Shown: positions 20,734 to 31,034, counted from the stretch's first letter. The stretch: 59,609 nt of DNA from an uncultured Lachnospiraceae bacterium (GCA_947175175.1 CAMWLV010000003.1:1-59609); one strand, 5' to 3'. Translations and numbers: made by a program. The notes: a model not told the origin generated them from the letters alone.

Positions 20734-21494
20734 ACCTTTAAACCTCTAATATTAACCAGCACAAATTTTGTGAATGCCATCAAGTATTCCCTCACATTTC
20801 CAAACACACCTCGTTTTCTCGGTGTCAGCTCCAACAGCCCTGCATACGAAACAAGCCTGTCCCTGTGTATGGCAAAAATCTGCTCATACCGCTCAAAGTC
20901 CTTGTCATTCATTGTGTTCGCGTGAACGACAAATGTCGTATAGCCCTTTTTTGCCCTGTTTTTCAGGACACTGCTCTGTTTGTACGATATCGGATAAAAT
21001 ACCATTCCGAAACGGATATATGGATAGTCTCCAAAGCCGTCTGTCAGTCTGCGAAATCCCAGTTTCTTTAACGCCTTTATGGTATTGCGGTCAAAAGAGT
21101 GTGCTGGCGCCATAAAAATATCAGTTCTGATTCCGTGATCTGTTAGGATTTTTCTGCCCCGCTTTAATACCTCATACTGCTGCTCATACCCTATCCCTGC
21201 AAATTCTGACAGCTGGTTCAGCGGAAAGCAGCCCATCTTTTTGGTGGTGTAAATATGGGTCGCGCCATGCTGCGCGATGCACCAGCCATCTTTTTGCAGT
21301 TCTCTCAGATATTGCCAGAAATCACTTATGGGCGCAGTTTCGGGTGCATTAATTTGAAGGTTTTCATCCATATTGTCAGGTACTACCCCAATCAGCGGCT
21401 TGATGTTATACTGGTCACAGAGTGCCTTAAAACGCATAAATTTTGCCCAGTCCATATCCGGCGTGATATCGTCCATTCTTATACTGATCTTCAT
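20730..21494 (-). CDS. DUF2334/polysaccharide deacetylase family protein
   Basis: MKISIRMDDITPDMDW, GWCIAQHGATH, MAPAHSFD motifs. Confidence 0.75.
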   Translation of the reverse strand: MKISIRMDDITPDMDWAKFMRFKALCDQYNIKPLIGVVPDNMDENLQINAPETAPISDFWQYLRELQKDGWCIAQHGATHIYTTKKMGCFPLNQLSEFAGIGYEQQYEVLKRGRKILTDHGIRTDIFMAPAHSFDRNTIKALKKLGFRRLTDGFGDYPYIRFGMVFYPISYKQSSVLKNRAKKGYTTFVVHANTMNDKDFERYEQIFAIHRDRLVSYAGLLELTPRKRGVFGNVREYLMAFTKFVLVNIRGLKV

Positions 21495-22477
21495 AAATTC
21501 TCTTTGTACCAGTCGATTGCCAGTGCGATACCGCTCTCAAAGTCATACTCCGGGGCATAGCCCAGCATTTCCTTTGCCTTCGAGATATCCGCGTTGGAAT
21601 GCTTGATATCCCCTGCGCGGTCTGGTCCAAAATGGGGCTCCACTTCCTTGCCGAGCGCTTTGCACAGGTCATAATAGATATCAATCAGATATTCCCTGCC
21701 ACCGTATGCAATGTTAAATGCCTGTCCCGCCACATCGCTTGACGCCTGGCATGCTTTTAAGTTTGCCTCGATTACGTTGTCGATGTAAGTGAAATCTCTT
21801 GACTGCTTCCCGTCGCCATTGATCGTCGGAACATCCCCGTTAAGCAGCTGCTTGATAAACTTGGGAATCACTGCCGCATAAGCTCCGTTGGGGTCCTGCC
21901 TGCGCCCAAATACATTGAAATAACGCAGACCATAGGTGTCAAGGCCATAGAGTTTCTTATAGAGCTTGCCATACTCTTCGTTTGTACGCTTTGTCAGTGC
22001 ATAGGGCGATAACAGATTGCCCTCCTCTCCCTCCTTCTTGGGAAGAACAGGGTGATCACCGTAGACAGAAGAACTCGACGCATATACAAATTTCTTTACA
22101 CCGTTCTGCCTTGCCGCTTCCATCATGTTCAGTGTCCCCATAATATTGTTCTGCTCATAAAATAACGGCATCTCAATACTTCTGGGAACAGAGCCCCACG
22201 CCGCCTGATTTAAAACGCAGTCAACCCCCTCACATGCTTTCATACAGGTGTCGAAGTCTTTGATATCGCCTTTGATAAAGGTATAGTTTGACCTGTCCAT
22301 AAACATCTTCACATTGTCTTCCTTACCGGTGGAGAGATCGTCAAGGCATCTCACCTGATACCCCATATCCGTTAACGCCTCACACAGATTTGAACCGATA
22401 AAACCGGCGCCGCCTGTCACAAGAAACACACTGTCCTTGTCAAACTTTAAATCTCTATATCCCATGTTATCAACCAT
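21491..22477 (-). CDS. UDP-GlcNAc C4-epimerase (WbpP/TviC-like extended SDR)
   Basis: VTGGAGFIGSNLCEAL, ASSSSVYGDHP, LRYFNVFGRRQDPNGAYAAVIPKF. Confidence 0.85.
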   Translation of the reverse strand: MVDNMGYRDLKFDKDSVFLVTGGAGFIGSNLCEALTDMGYQVRCLDDLSTGKEDNVKMFMDRSNYTFIKGDIKDFDTCMKACEGVDCVLNQAAWGSVPRSIEMPLFYEQNNIMGTLNMMEAARQNGVKKFVYASSSSVYGDHPVLPKKEGEEGNLLSPYALTKRTNEEYGKLYKKLYGLDTYGLRYFNVFGRRQDPNGAYAAVIPKFIKQLLNGDVPTINGDGKQSRDFTYIDNVIEANLKACQASSDVAGQAFNIAYGGREYLIDIYYDLCKALGKEVEPHFGPDRAGDIKHSNADISKAKEMLGYAPEYDFESGIALAIDWYKENL

Positions 22478-23915
22478 GCCTTTCCTGAATCAATTCTCTA
22501 AGTTCCAAAAATCCTGCCATATAAAACAATGGGAGGTTATATATCATATATCTGGATATACACTGTATCATCAGTGCCGTCGCACAGACATTTCCCGCGA
22601 TCGTGAGCAGCACAACAGCCATAAAAGATGCTGCCATGCTCTTTGGATCACGCTTCCACAATAGGATCGTCAATACTACTGCTGCTATATAAACAAATAT
22701 TGCATACCATGCCAGAAATATATTTTCATACGCAACTGTCCTAATAAACCCAAGTGCGATTATATAGATATAATTGAATGCATATCTGCCGAATAACTGC
22801 GGCATCAGCTCTGCGGAAAGTTCTGCGGCAACCTCATCGACCGCAATCATCAGCTCCTGAAAGCGATCCGCATAGATTCCCTGCTTCTCACCCACATACT
22901 GTCTTGCCGATTCCGCAAAATAGGTGAAATTCAACTCGTCATGACATTTTTCGTGGTATGCCGCCCTGCCAAGAATCCCAGACGGTGCATATTTATAATT
23001 CATCTGATCTGCATCTGCCTTGTCATATATCTCATAAAACAACGCCCGCAGCCCATCATCGGCAACTGCATCGCCGTCCTCCCTGTCTGCCGCATACAGA
23101 ACATTTGCAAACGACATTGCTTTCCCTGACGCAGTATCCACAAATAATCCCTGTTCACAGTAGTTATACACATGAATCACAATGCTTCTCGCCGCAAAAG
23201 CGATAATAACTGCTGCCAAAACTGCAGTCAATCCCTGTTTTGCTATATTTTCTGCCAACACAAATGTATTTTTTTTATCCTGCGTCCTGTTCGTCACCGC
23301 AATGCCATTTTTCACTAACAAAACATATGCTACCAGAAACCACACAACAAACAGTACCATCATCTGACCGCGAATCAATGAGAGCAGCAGAAAGAAAGCA
23401 AGTGTGCCAAAACTCTTTTTTCCAACAGGATTTCCCGACCACATCATATCCAACAGACTCATAAAAGCCAGCGGATACAGGGAAAACAGAACTCCCTCCG
23501 TCATCAGAGCATTTGTCAGCACTAAATGCGTGCTCGCAAACACTGGCGTCATAATGTGCGGTACCAGTAAAATTCCTGTGAATAACAATGACACCCCTAC
23601 ATTCAAGACAAATCGTTTTCTCATAAACACAATCAATATTGTGTTTGCCGCCACGGCCAGAATATTTTGGAACAATATGATCAGCCAATATTGATTTTCA
23701 GGCGATACGAAGCGGCAAAACTGCATCAGCAGTGCATAGACCGGCTCCCGCATGATCATTTGGTTTTCATATTGAAAGGTATCTCCTACATACATCGGCT
23801 CGCCTGCCATGAGCAAATATCCAAAGAAAGCTGTGAATATCCCCAAGAAAACGAAATTCATTCTATCCTTATGCATTCTCTCCAATACTATAGTCTCCAA
23901 TACTATAGTCTCCAA
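22470..23915 (-). CDS. polytopic membrane protein, paralogue of 16094-17491; start probably internal ATG (MHKDRMNF)
   Basis: Multiple TM helices; ORF call begins at TTG within a tandem repeat. Confidence 0.6.
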   Translation of the reverse strand: METIVLETIVLERMHKDRMNFVFLGIFTAFFGYLLMAGEPMYVGDTFQYENQMIMREPVYALLMQFCRFVSPENQYWLIILFQNILAVAANTILIVFMRKRFVLNVGVSLLFTGILLVPHIMTPVFASTHLVLTNALMTEGVLFSLYPLAFMSLLDMMWSGNPVGKKSFGTLAFFLLLSLIRGQMMVLFVVWFLVAYVLLVKNGIAVTNRTQDKKNTFVLAENIAKQGLTAVLAAVIIAFAARSIVIHVYNYCEQGLFVDTASGKAMSFANVLYAADREDGDAVADDGLRALFYEIYDKADADQMNYKYAPSGILGRAAYHEKCHDELNFTYFAESARQYVGEKQGIYADRFQELMIAVDEVAAELSAELMPQLFGRYAFNYIYIIALGFIRTVAYENIFLAWYAIFVYIAAVVLTILLWKRDPKSMAASFMAVVLLTIAGNVCATALMIQCISRYMIYNLPLFYMAGFLELRELIQERHG

Positions 23916-23916
23916 T
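23880..23916. repeat. 15-bp tandem repeat (2 full + partial copy) at a gene junction
   Basis: ctccaatactatagt ctccaatactatagt ctccaat. Confidence 0.9.
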
Positions 23917-25219
23917 AAAGATACCCTGCATCCACATACGTTTTTTTATCCAGAATACCCTTTAAGTCAGTCAACACCTTTGCCCTGCCGCTGTCTGCAT
24001 AGAGTGCATCCAAGTCCGCCTTGCCAAATGACTTGTAGGACTCATGTGCCACTGCGAGAATCACCGCATCGCAATCCTTAATATCTGTCAACGGCGTAAA
24101 CTCAATTCCGTACAGACGTTTTGCCTCATCAGCGTCAGCATTGTCATCCGCCACCTGTGCTGTAATGCCATACTCTTTCAATTCGTTATAGATATCAATG
24201 ATCTTGGTATTTCTGGTATCCGGGCAGTTCTCCTTGAATGTAAAGCCGAGGATTGCTACCTTGGCACTCTTTACTGGAATATCTGCCTTGATCAGATTCT
24301 TGACAAGGTTCTCTGCCACATATTTGCCCATGTCATCGTTAATACGGCGTCCGGAAAGAATGATCTGAGAGTGATATCCCAGCTGCTCCGCCTTGTAAGT
24401 CAGATAATACGGGTCAACACCGATGCAGTGTCCACCGACAAGTCCCGGCTGGAAATTCAGGAAATTCCACTTTGTTCCTGCCGCTTCCAGAACGGACTTT
24501 GTGTCAATCCCCATCTTGTTAAATATAATGGAAAGTTCATTCATAAATGCTATGTTGATATCTCTCTGACTGTTCTCGATCACCTTTGCTGCCTCTGCGA
24601 CCTTGATGGACTCCGCTCTGTATACGCCAGCCTCAACCACAAGTTCATACACATGTGCAACTTCGTCAAGTGTCTTTGCATCCATACCAGACACAATCTT
24701 TGTGATCGTCTCCAGACGGTGTATCTTATCCCCTGGATTGATACGCTCTGGTGAATAGCCAATCTTAAAGTCCACACCGCATTTTAAACCGGATTCCTTC
24801 TCGAGAATCGGCACACAGATATCCTCCGTGACACCGGGATACACTGTCGACTCAAACACTACAATAGAACCTTTGGTAAGATTCTGTCCAAGAATACGGC
24901 TTGCGCCCTCAACAGGTGTCAGATCCGGTGTGTGGTCATCATTGACCGGTGTCGGAACTGCCACGATATGGAACTTTGCCTCTCTTAACCGGGAAGCGTC
25001 AGCAGTAAACTCCACCTTTGTGTTCCTGATCACCTCGTCTCCCACTTCATTCGTGGGGTCTATACCCGACTTATAGAGATCGATCTTTGCCGCATTCAGG
25101 TCAAACCCCACGACTTTAATCTTCCTCGCAAAAGCGACTGCAATCGGCATTCCCACATAGCCAAGCCCGACCAGTGACAATTTCTCTTTTCCGCTCAAAA
25201 TATCTTCGTATAAACTCAT
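23903..25219 (-). CDS. UDP-N-acetyl-hexosamine 6-dehydrogenase (WbpO/TviB-like nucleotide sugar dehydrogenase)
   Basis: LSLVGLGYVGMPIAVAFA, ESTVYPGVTED, YSPERINPGD, GLVGGHCIGVDPYYL. Confidence 0.9.
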   Translation of the reverse strand: MSLYEDILSGKEKLSLVGLGYVGMPIAVAFARKIKVVGFDLNAAKIDLYKSGIDPTNEVGDEVIRNTKVEFTADASRLREAKFHIVAVPTPVNDDHTPDLTPVEGASRILGQNLTKGSIVVFESTVYPGVTEDICVPILEKESGLKCGVDFKIGYSPERINPGDKIHRLETITKIVSGMDAKTLDEVAHVYELVVEAGVYRAESIKVAEAAKVIENSQRDINIAFMNELSIIFNKMGIDTKSVLEAAGTKWNFLNFQPGLVGGHCIGVDPYYLTYKAEQLGYHSQIILSGRRINDDMGKYVAENLVKNLIKADIPVKSAKVAILGFTFKENCPDTRNTKIIDIYNELKEYGITAQVADDNADADEAKRLYGIEFTPLTDIKDCDAVILAVAHESYKSFGKADLDALYADSGRAKVLTDLKGILDKKTYVDAGYLYWRL

Positions 25220-26346
25220 CTTAAATTTTCTCCTTTCATGATCGCATGAATTTCTTCCATATATATTTGTACCACTTTCCTACGGTCAAATTCCTTTTCC
25301 ATTTTAACCCTTGCATTTTTTCCCATCTGAGCACGTTTCTCATAAGGAAGGCTTATAAATTTTCTGAGCGTTTCCAGGAGCGCCTCCCTATCCCTCGGCA
25401 CAAACCCGAATCCTGTTATACCGTCCTCGAAACCTTCCTGACAGCCTGGTATCTGCGAAGCCAGCACCGGGCGCCCACTTGCAGCCGCCTCCAAAATGAC
25501 ATTGGACATTCCCTCGTGATAACTTGGCATTAATATAGCAGATGCTTCCTGATAATATGGTGTAATATCTTTTTGATAACCAATGTGCTCTACGATTTCC
25601 TTTTTTTCGAATTGCTCTATTTTATACTTATAGTCATCCTCATAATTTCCCACGAGTCTGAATATGACTTCCGGATACTCTTCGCGGATCTTAGCTGCCG
25701 CATAGAGCAGCTCGTCAATCCCCTTTTCCTTCATAACCCTGCCCACATAGAGAAAAATCATCCCCCCCTCCTTAGAAGGATATTCCTTAAAACAATGTCT
25801 GTCAAGATTTACTCCAGAACCAGGTAAAAGTCTCGCCTTTTTTCCCTGAATATGAAACTGCTCAAATATGTCCTGATTCGCCCTGTTCTGAAAAAAAACG
25901 CATTTGGCATTTTTCAATGCTATTTTATATAAAAAAACTACTATTTTCCGAACCAGACCATCGTTTTCAAAAGCTGAGCCCAAGCCCGTGATGTTAGCGA
26001 GATATGGTATCTTTTGAATCCTGCAGCACAGATTCCCATAAATATTTGGCTTGACCGTATAGGTCAAAACAATATCAGGCTTTATTTTGTGCACCATTTT
26101 AAAATATTCACAAAATAATTTGATATCCCGCACAGGATTGATTCCCCGCCTGTCAATCGGCGTATGGATAACCCTGCTCCCCTCCTTGGCAAGCTCTGGC
26201 ACCTTTTGCTCGTCTGGAAGGCTTATAAATACCTCATATTCCTTTAAAAGCTCCCTGATCAGCTCATTTCGAAAATCATATAACCCGCTTGCAGAATTGG
26301 CAAGAATCAATACTTTCCCCATATCATACATTCCCTTTTGCATCAA
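25216..26346 (-). CDS. glycosyltransferase family 4; likely true start at MGKVLIL (26322)
   Basis: YVGRVMKEKGIDELLYA; YHEGMSNVILEAAASGRPVLAS. Confidence 0.9.
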   Translation of the reverse strand: MMQKGMYDMGKVLILANSASGLYDFRNELIRELLKEYEVFISLPDEQKVPELAKEGSRVIHTPIDRRGINPVRDIKLFCEYFKMVHKIKPDIVLTYTVKPNIYGNLCCRIQKIPYLANITGLGSAFENDGLVRKIVVFLYKIALKNAKCVFFQNRANQDIFEQFHIQGKKARLLPGSGVNLDRHCFKEYPSKEGGMIFLYVGRVMKEKGIDELLYAAAKIREEYPEVIFRLVGNYEDDYKYKIEQFEKKEIVEHIGYQKDITPYYQEASAILMPSYHEGMSNVILEAAASGRPVLASQIPGCQEGFEDGITGFGFVPRDREALLETLRKFISLPYEKRAQMGKNARVKMEKEFDRRKVVQIYMEEIHAIMKGENLR

Positions 26347-27307
26347 CTGTATCTATGAGCATGATCTCATTGTATTTCATCATCACCTTTTGTGTCTGAT
26401 ATCCACCGACGGCGACAGGGTTTGCCACTCCCAAAAGATTATTTTTGATAAGCGTCATGTGATCTGCTCCACAGGCATATGCATGGGGATATCCGCCGCC
26501 AAACCGCGGATTTACCTCTGAAAAATAATATACGCCATCCTGCTCAAAAATATCAATGTCAATCTGTCCTGTAAATCCGTTTTCTGTCACAAACTTTTTG
26601 ATCTGTTCAAATAATCGCTCATCAATAAAAGATATTGCCTTATCGGTCTCCCCTGCCCGCATCACAAGTTTCTTCTTGGTGAAAATGGACACAACCTCCC
26701 TGCTGATCAGATCAATATAGACATCTGCACCAATCTCCTGCCCTGTCATATACTCCTGTATAATCATCTGTTCACCATGCATGAACAAAAACTCCGCTGT
26801 ACCCATATCATCGGCTTTGGCAATCTGAATGCTCGCACTGCCTTTCATCGGTTTTACAAAAACCGGGAAACTGATCTTTTCAAGCTCCAGATCCCTTTTG
26901 AATTCTTCTATATCGATATATGTTTTTGCACAAGGATATTCATGTGCTTTCATCCAACAGTACAATTCCCACTTATTTAATGTGCGTTCGCACAGTTCAT
27001 AGGAAGAGCCAATGACTGTAACACCAAGGGCTTTAAAATCCTCCTCATGCAATGCGATCAACGAAAGTTCCGGATCAATAAGTGACAGCACACCTGTGAC
27101 AGATTCTTTTTTGCAGATATCATATATCACATCGAGATACCCTGGCTCTGTAATCCTTGGCACAATATAATGGGCATCTGCCTCATACAGCGCCGGCGCA
27201 TAAGGACTGCAGTCCGTGCAGATTACCCTGCCATCCCTGCCAAAAGATTCTTTAAAATATTGAACCACCTTATCTCTTGTACCACAGCTTAATATCAAAA
27301 GATTCAT
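26324..27307 (-). CDS. ATP-grasp ligase (CarB-like)
   Basis: FPVFVKPMKGSASIQI, QEYMTGQEIGADVYID, YYFSEVNPRFGGGYPHAY. Confidence 0.87.
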   Translation of the reverse strand: MNLLILSCGTRDKVVQYFKESFGRDGRVICTDCSPYAPALYEADAHYIVPRITEPGYLDVIYDICKKESVTGVLSLIDPELSLIALHEEDFKALGVTVIGSSYELCERTLNKWELYCWMKAHEYPCAKTYIDIEEFKRDLELEKISFPVFVKPMKGSASIQIAKADDMGTAEFLFMHGEQMIIQEYMTGQEIGADVYIDLISREVVSIFTKKKLVMRAGETDKAISFIDERLFEQIKKFVTENGFTGQIDIDIFEQDGVYYFSEVNPRFGGGYPHAYACGADHMTLIKNNLLGVANPVAVGGYQTQKVMMKYNEIMLIDTVDAKGNV

Positions 27308-27312
27308 TGCAA

Positions 27313-27939
27313 CTACTCCTTTTTCTGCTTTGCCTTTCTGATCTCAGCAAAATTACCTTCTACCTGATTTGTGTTCACTTCTATGTCTTCGTGTGTCAAA
27401 ACCTTGCAGATTGTCATGCAAAAAATTTTCACATCCATGACAAATGAAAGATTTCTGACATACTCTACATCTGTCGCAATACGCCTGTCCCAGTCAAGCA
27501 GGTTTCTCCCCCGCACCTGTGCAAGCCCTGTAAGTCCTGGTCTTACACTGTGTCTGAGTCGCTCCTCGTTTGTGTAATATGGAAGATAGCTTACCAAAAG
27601 GGGGCGCGGGCCAATCAGGCTCATATCACCCTTTAGGATATTCCATAACTCGGGAAGTTCATCGAGGCTTGTCGCCCGCAGCATCTTCCCAAATTTCGTC
27701 AACCGAACTTCATCCGGCAGCAGTTCGCCGTCAGCACCACGCTCATTTGTCATGGAACGAAATTTGCAGAGTTTAAATACCTTTTCATGATATCCTGGTC
27801 TCTCCTGATGAAAGATCACTGGCGAGCCAAGCTTTATGCGCACCAGCACTGCAACGATCAACAGAACCGGACTCAGTATGATAAGTGCCATGAGCGATAT
27901 GACAATATCCAACAACCGTTTTATATATTTCTGATACAT
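27313..27939 (-). CDS. polyprenyl-phosphate phosphoglycosyl transferase (PglC-like)
   Basis: YIKRLLDIVISLMALIILSP, ERPGYHEKVFKLCKFRSM, SLDELPELWNILKGDMSLIGPRPLL. Confidence 0.92.
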   Translation of the reverse strand: MYQKYIKRLLDIVISLMALIILSPVLLIVAVLVRIKLGSPVIFHQERPGYHEKVFKLCKFRSMTNERGADGELLPDEVRLTKFGKMLRATSLDELPELWNILKGDMSLIGPRPLLVSYLPYYTNEERLRHSVRPGLTGLAQVRGRNLLDWDRRIATDVEYVRNLSFVMDVKIFCMTICKVLTHEDIEVNTNQVEGNFAEIRKAKQKKE

Positions 27940-27954
27940 TTTTCCTGGCTCCCA

Positions 27955-29097
27955 CTATTTCTGAAAAAGTCCCCTCACAATGCCGATCACCTTATCCATA
28001 TCTGCATCTGTATTCTTAATATCACTCGGCAGACATACACCTCGGTTAAAAATATCCTCACCAACGCTGATTCCGCTCTCATTATGACTCATAAAATCAT
28101 ACGCTGCAAAGACTGGCTGCAGGTTCATGGGTTTCCAGATCGGACGTGACTCGATGTTCTCAGCTTCCAGTGCATCCATCACCATGTCGGGTGTCACCTT
28201 ACTCCCCTGTTCTATTGTCATACAGGAGAGCCAGTTATTTGCATCCCCTTTTGGATTCAGGGGATTCATGGTAATTGCTGCAATGTCAGCAAATGCCTCC
28301 TGATATCTTTTGTAAATTGCCTTCTTTAACCTCAGATGCCCATCAAGATGCATCAGCTGTCCCCTTCCGATACCTGCATCAATGTTGCTCATCCGATAAT
28401 TATATCCTATCTTAGAGTGCTGATAATGTCTTGCCGCATCTCTCGCCTGTGTCGAAAGTACCCTTGCCTCCTTCACAAGTGCTTCCTCGCCGGACACCAT
28501 CATCCCGCCGCCAGAGGTTGTGATGATCTTGTTGCCATTAAACGAATAGATCCCGATGCGTCCAAATGTTCCCGTATGCTTTCCATCATATGTAGAGCCA
28601 AGGGACTCCGCCGCATCCTCCAATATCGGTACCTTGTGCCTCTCACATATATGCATGATCTCATCCATCTTTGCCGGGGTACCATACAGATGAACGACAA
28701 CGACTGCCCGTGGATTCGGATATTTTTCAAATGCTCTCTCAAGCGCCTGCGGCGACATATTCCAAGTATCTGGCTCTGCATCGATAAACACTGGTGTCGC
28801 TTTCTCATACACGATCGGATTGCAGCTGGCAGAAAATGTGAGTGATGATACGAACACCACATCCCCTTCCCCCACTCCCAATAGCTTTAGCCCCAGATGA
28901 ATTGCTGCGGTCCCGGAACTTAACGCCGCGGCATATCCACATCCTGTATACGCTGCAAGCTCTGTCTCGAAATTGTTGACATTTGGTCCCAGCGGCGCCA
29001 CCCAGTTTGTGTCAAACGCCTCCGCCACAAAGTGCTGCTCGTCTCCATGCATTGTAGGACTTGATAGATAAATTCTTTTTTTTGCACTGCTTTCCAT
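27955..29097 (-). CDS. DegT/DnrJ/EryC1 aminotransferase (PglE-like)
   Basis: ALSSGTAAIHLGLKLLGVG, EDAAESLGSTYDGKHTG, FNGNKIITTSGGGM. Confidence 0.9.
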   Translation of the reverse strand: MESSAKKRIYLSSPTMHGDEQHFVAEAFDTNWVAPLGPNVNNFETELAAYTGCGYAAALSSGTAAIHLGLKLLGVGEGDVVFVSSLTFSASCNPIVYEKATPVFIDAEPDTWNMSPQALERAFEKYPNPRAVVVVHLYGTPAKMDEIMHICERHKVPILEDAAESLGSTYDGKHTGTFGRIGIYSFNGNKIITTSGGGMMVSGEEALVKEARVLSTQARDAARHYQHSKIGYNYRMSNIDAGIGRGQLMHLDGHLRLKKAIYKRYQEAFADIAAITMNPLNPKGDANNWLSCMTIEQGSKVTPDMVMDALEAENIESRPIWKPMNLQPVFAAYDFMSHNESGISVGEDIFNRGVCLPSDIKNTDADMDKVIGIVRGLFQK

Positions 29098-29135
29098 AAT
29101 ATTCCTCCTCCATCTCTACAGAAACTGCTATCATG

Positions 29136-31034
29136 TTATACATCCGTTTTTGACTGCTCTGTATCCTGCGATGTATCTGAACTTTTGGGCGAATATGTGG
29201 GCACGATCTCCTGTATCAATGCACGCACATCATCACACTCACTCTCGACTGCCTGTTTTAGTTGATTGAGCTGCACATAAAATAACGTCTCGTCAAACTC
29301 GATCGGCTTACCGACATGAATCAGCTTATTTTCTGTGTCCGTAAGCCCCTCCTCGCTCATCAGAAGCTCCTCATAGAGCTTTTCGCCTGGTCTTAATCCA
29401 GTGAACGCTATCTTGATATCCTCGTCAACCTTATAGCCAGACAATCGGATCAGGTTCTTTGCCAGATCCAATATCTTGACTGGCTCCCCCATATCAAGGA
29501 CAAAGATTTCACCGCCCCTGGCATAGACACCAGCCTGAAGTACCAGCGATACCGCCTCGGGAATTGTCATAAAATAGCGGATGATATCCGGGTGTGTGAC
29601 TGTCACAGGACCTCCTGCGGCAATCTGTTTCTTGAACAGGGGAATCACGCTTCCATTGCTTCCCAGTACATTTCCAAAACGAACGGCCACAAACTCTGTG
29701 TCATAATGACGATTGTATGTCTGTATGATCATTTCACAGATCCGTTTGCTCGCCCCCATGATATTCGTGGGATTCACCGCTTTATCGGTCGAAATCAGCA
29801 CAAATTTCTTCACTCCATTCTGAACTGCTGCCTGTGCTGTCTTCCAAGTGCCAAACACATTGTTCTTGATCGCCTCATTTGGGCTTACTTCCATCAAGGG
29901 TACATGCTTGTGCGCCGCCGCGTGATAGATAATATCGGGATGATAATTCTTCATAATGCTGTTGATGCGGTTTGTATTTCTCACAGAAGCAATCAGTACC
30001 ACCAAGTCTAAATTGGGATACTTGTGTTTCAGCTCCTGTTGTATCTCATAGGCATTATTCTCATAAATATCGACAATAATCAGTCTGGCTGGCTTGTGTC
30101 CTGCGATCTGCCGGCAGAGCTCACTGCCGATCGAACCGCCGCCGCCAGTCACCATGATCGTCTGACCTTTGACATAATTTAAAATAGACTCCAGATCGAC
30201 TTTGATCGGATCGCGCCCCAGCAGATCCTCGACATCCACATCCCGCAGCTTGCTGACATTGACCTCACCATTGACAAGCTGATAAATGCCCGGCAGGGTT
30301 CTTAGCTTGCAGCTCGTCTCCTTACAGATCTCGACAAGCGCTTTCATCGTCGCGCGGTTTGCCGACGGTATCGCTATAAAAATCTCGTCAATACCATACA
30401 GCGCAGCATATTCTACAATCCTGTCGCGCCCGCCGGCAATCTTGATCCCCTGTATAAATCTGCCCCATTTGTTCTCGTCATCATCGATAATGCACTTGAT
30501 CGTCATGGTGCTGTAGCTGCTGTTTGTAATCTCCTTGATCACTGTATTTCCAGCATCTCCGGCACCAATGATCATCACGCGTGTGCCATTTTTCCTGTTC
30601 TGCGCCTTATGGCGCATACTGCGCATAATACGGTAGGAAAACCTGGTACAGGTTGTGATCCCCGTAAGCACCAATGCGTACGTAAAATAATAACTTCTCG
30701 GAATCGGGTACTGCATAAACTTCATTCCAAGAAAGTCAAAAATAGCACTTAAGATACAGGCAGCAATGATATTCTGCACCTCCGCTGTCCCTGCAAACGC
30801 CCATAAACTGTGATACAGCTTAAAGACATAGAACACAGCGAGTGTTATGACCACATTGAAGATTATAAAATTCCATGCGGAGTTTAAGTAGACATCTGGA
30901 ATATCTCTGTAATTTAATTCAAAGCGAATCCACAATGGCGCGATACTTGCAATACACACTGTCATAATATCAAGTATCACCAACACAATTCTTCTTTGCA
31001 GCAGCTGTGGATTGATATGATTTCCTATTTTCAT
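29136..31034 (-). CDS. membrane UDP-GlcNAc 4,6-dehydratase (PglF/CapD-like)
   Basis: N-terminal TM helices, VMIIGAGDAGNTVIKEI, VTGGGGSIGSELCRQI, VLISTDKAVNPTNIMGASKRICEM. Confidence 0.93.
   Translation of the reverse strand: MKIGNHINPQLLQRRIVLVILDIMTVCIASIAPLWIRFELNYRDIPDVYLNSAWNFIIFNVVITLAVFYVFKLYHSLWAFAGTAEVQNIIAACILSAIFDFLGMKFMQYPIPRSYYFTYALVLTGITTCTRFSYRIMRSMRHKAQNRKNGTRVMIIGAGDAGNTVIKEITNSSYSTMTIKCIIDDDENKWGRFIQGIKIAGGRDRIVEYAALYGIDEIFIAIPSANRATMKALVEICKETSCKLRTLPGIYQLVNGEVNVSKLRDVDVEDLLGRDPIKVDLESILNYVKGQTIMVTGGGGSIGSELCRQIAGHKPARLIIVDIYENNAYEIQQELKHKYPNLDLVVLIASVRNTNRINSIMKNYHPDIIYHAAAHKHVPLMEVSPNEAIKNNVFGTWKTAQAAVQNGVKKFVLISTDKAVNPTNIMGASKRICEMIIQTYNRHYDTEFVAVRFGNVLGSNGSVIPLFKKQIAAGGPVTVTHPDIIRYFMTIPEAVSLVLQAGVYARGGEIFVLDMGEPVKILDLAKNLIRLSGYKVDEDIKIAFTGLRPGEKLYEELLMSEEGLTDTENKLIHVGKPIEFDETLFYVQLNQLKQAVESECDDVRALIQEIVPTYSPKSSDTSQDTEQSKTDV

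Noticed and set aside
26324-26346. Start of the 25216-26346 GT4 at MMQKGMYD
   Set aside because: This extends into the ATP-grasp gene; MGKVLIL (26322) is the more natural start.
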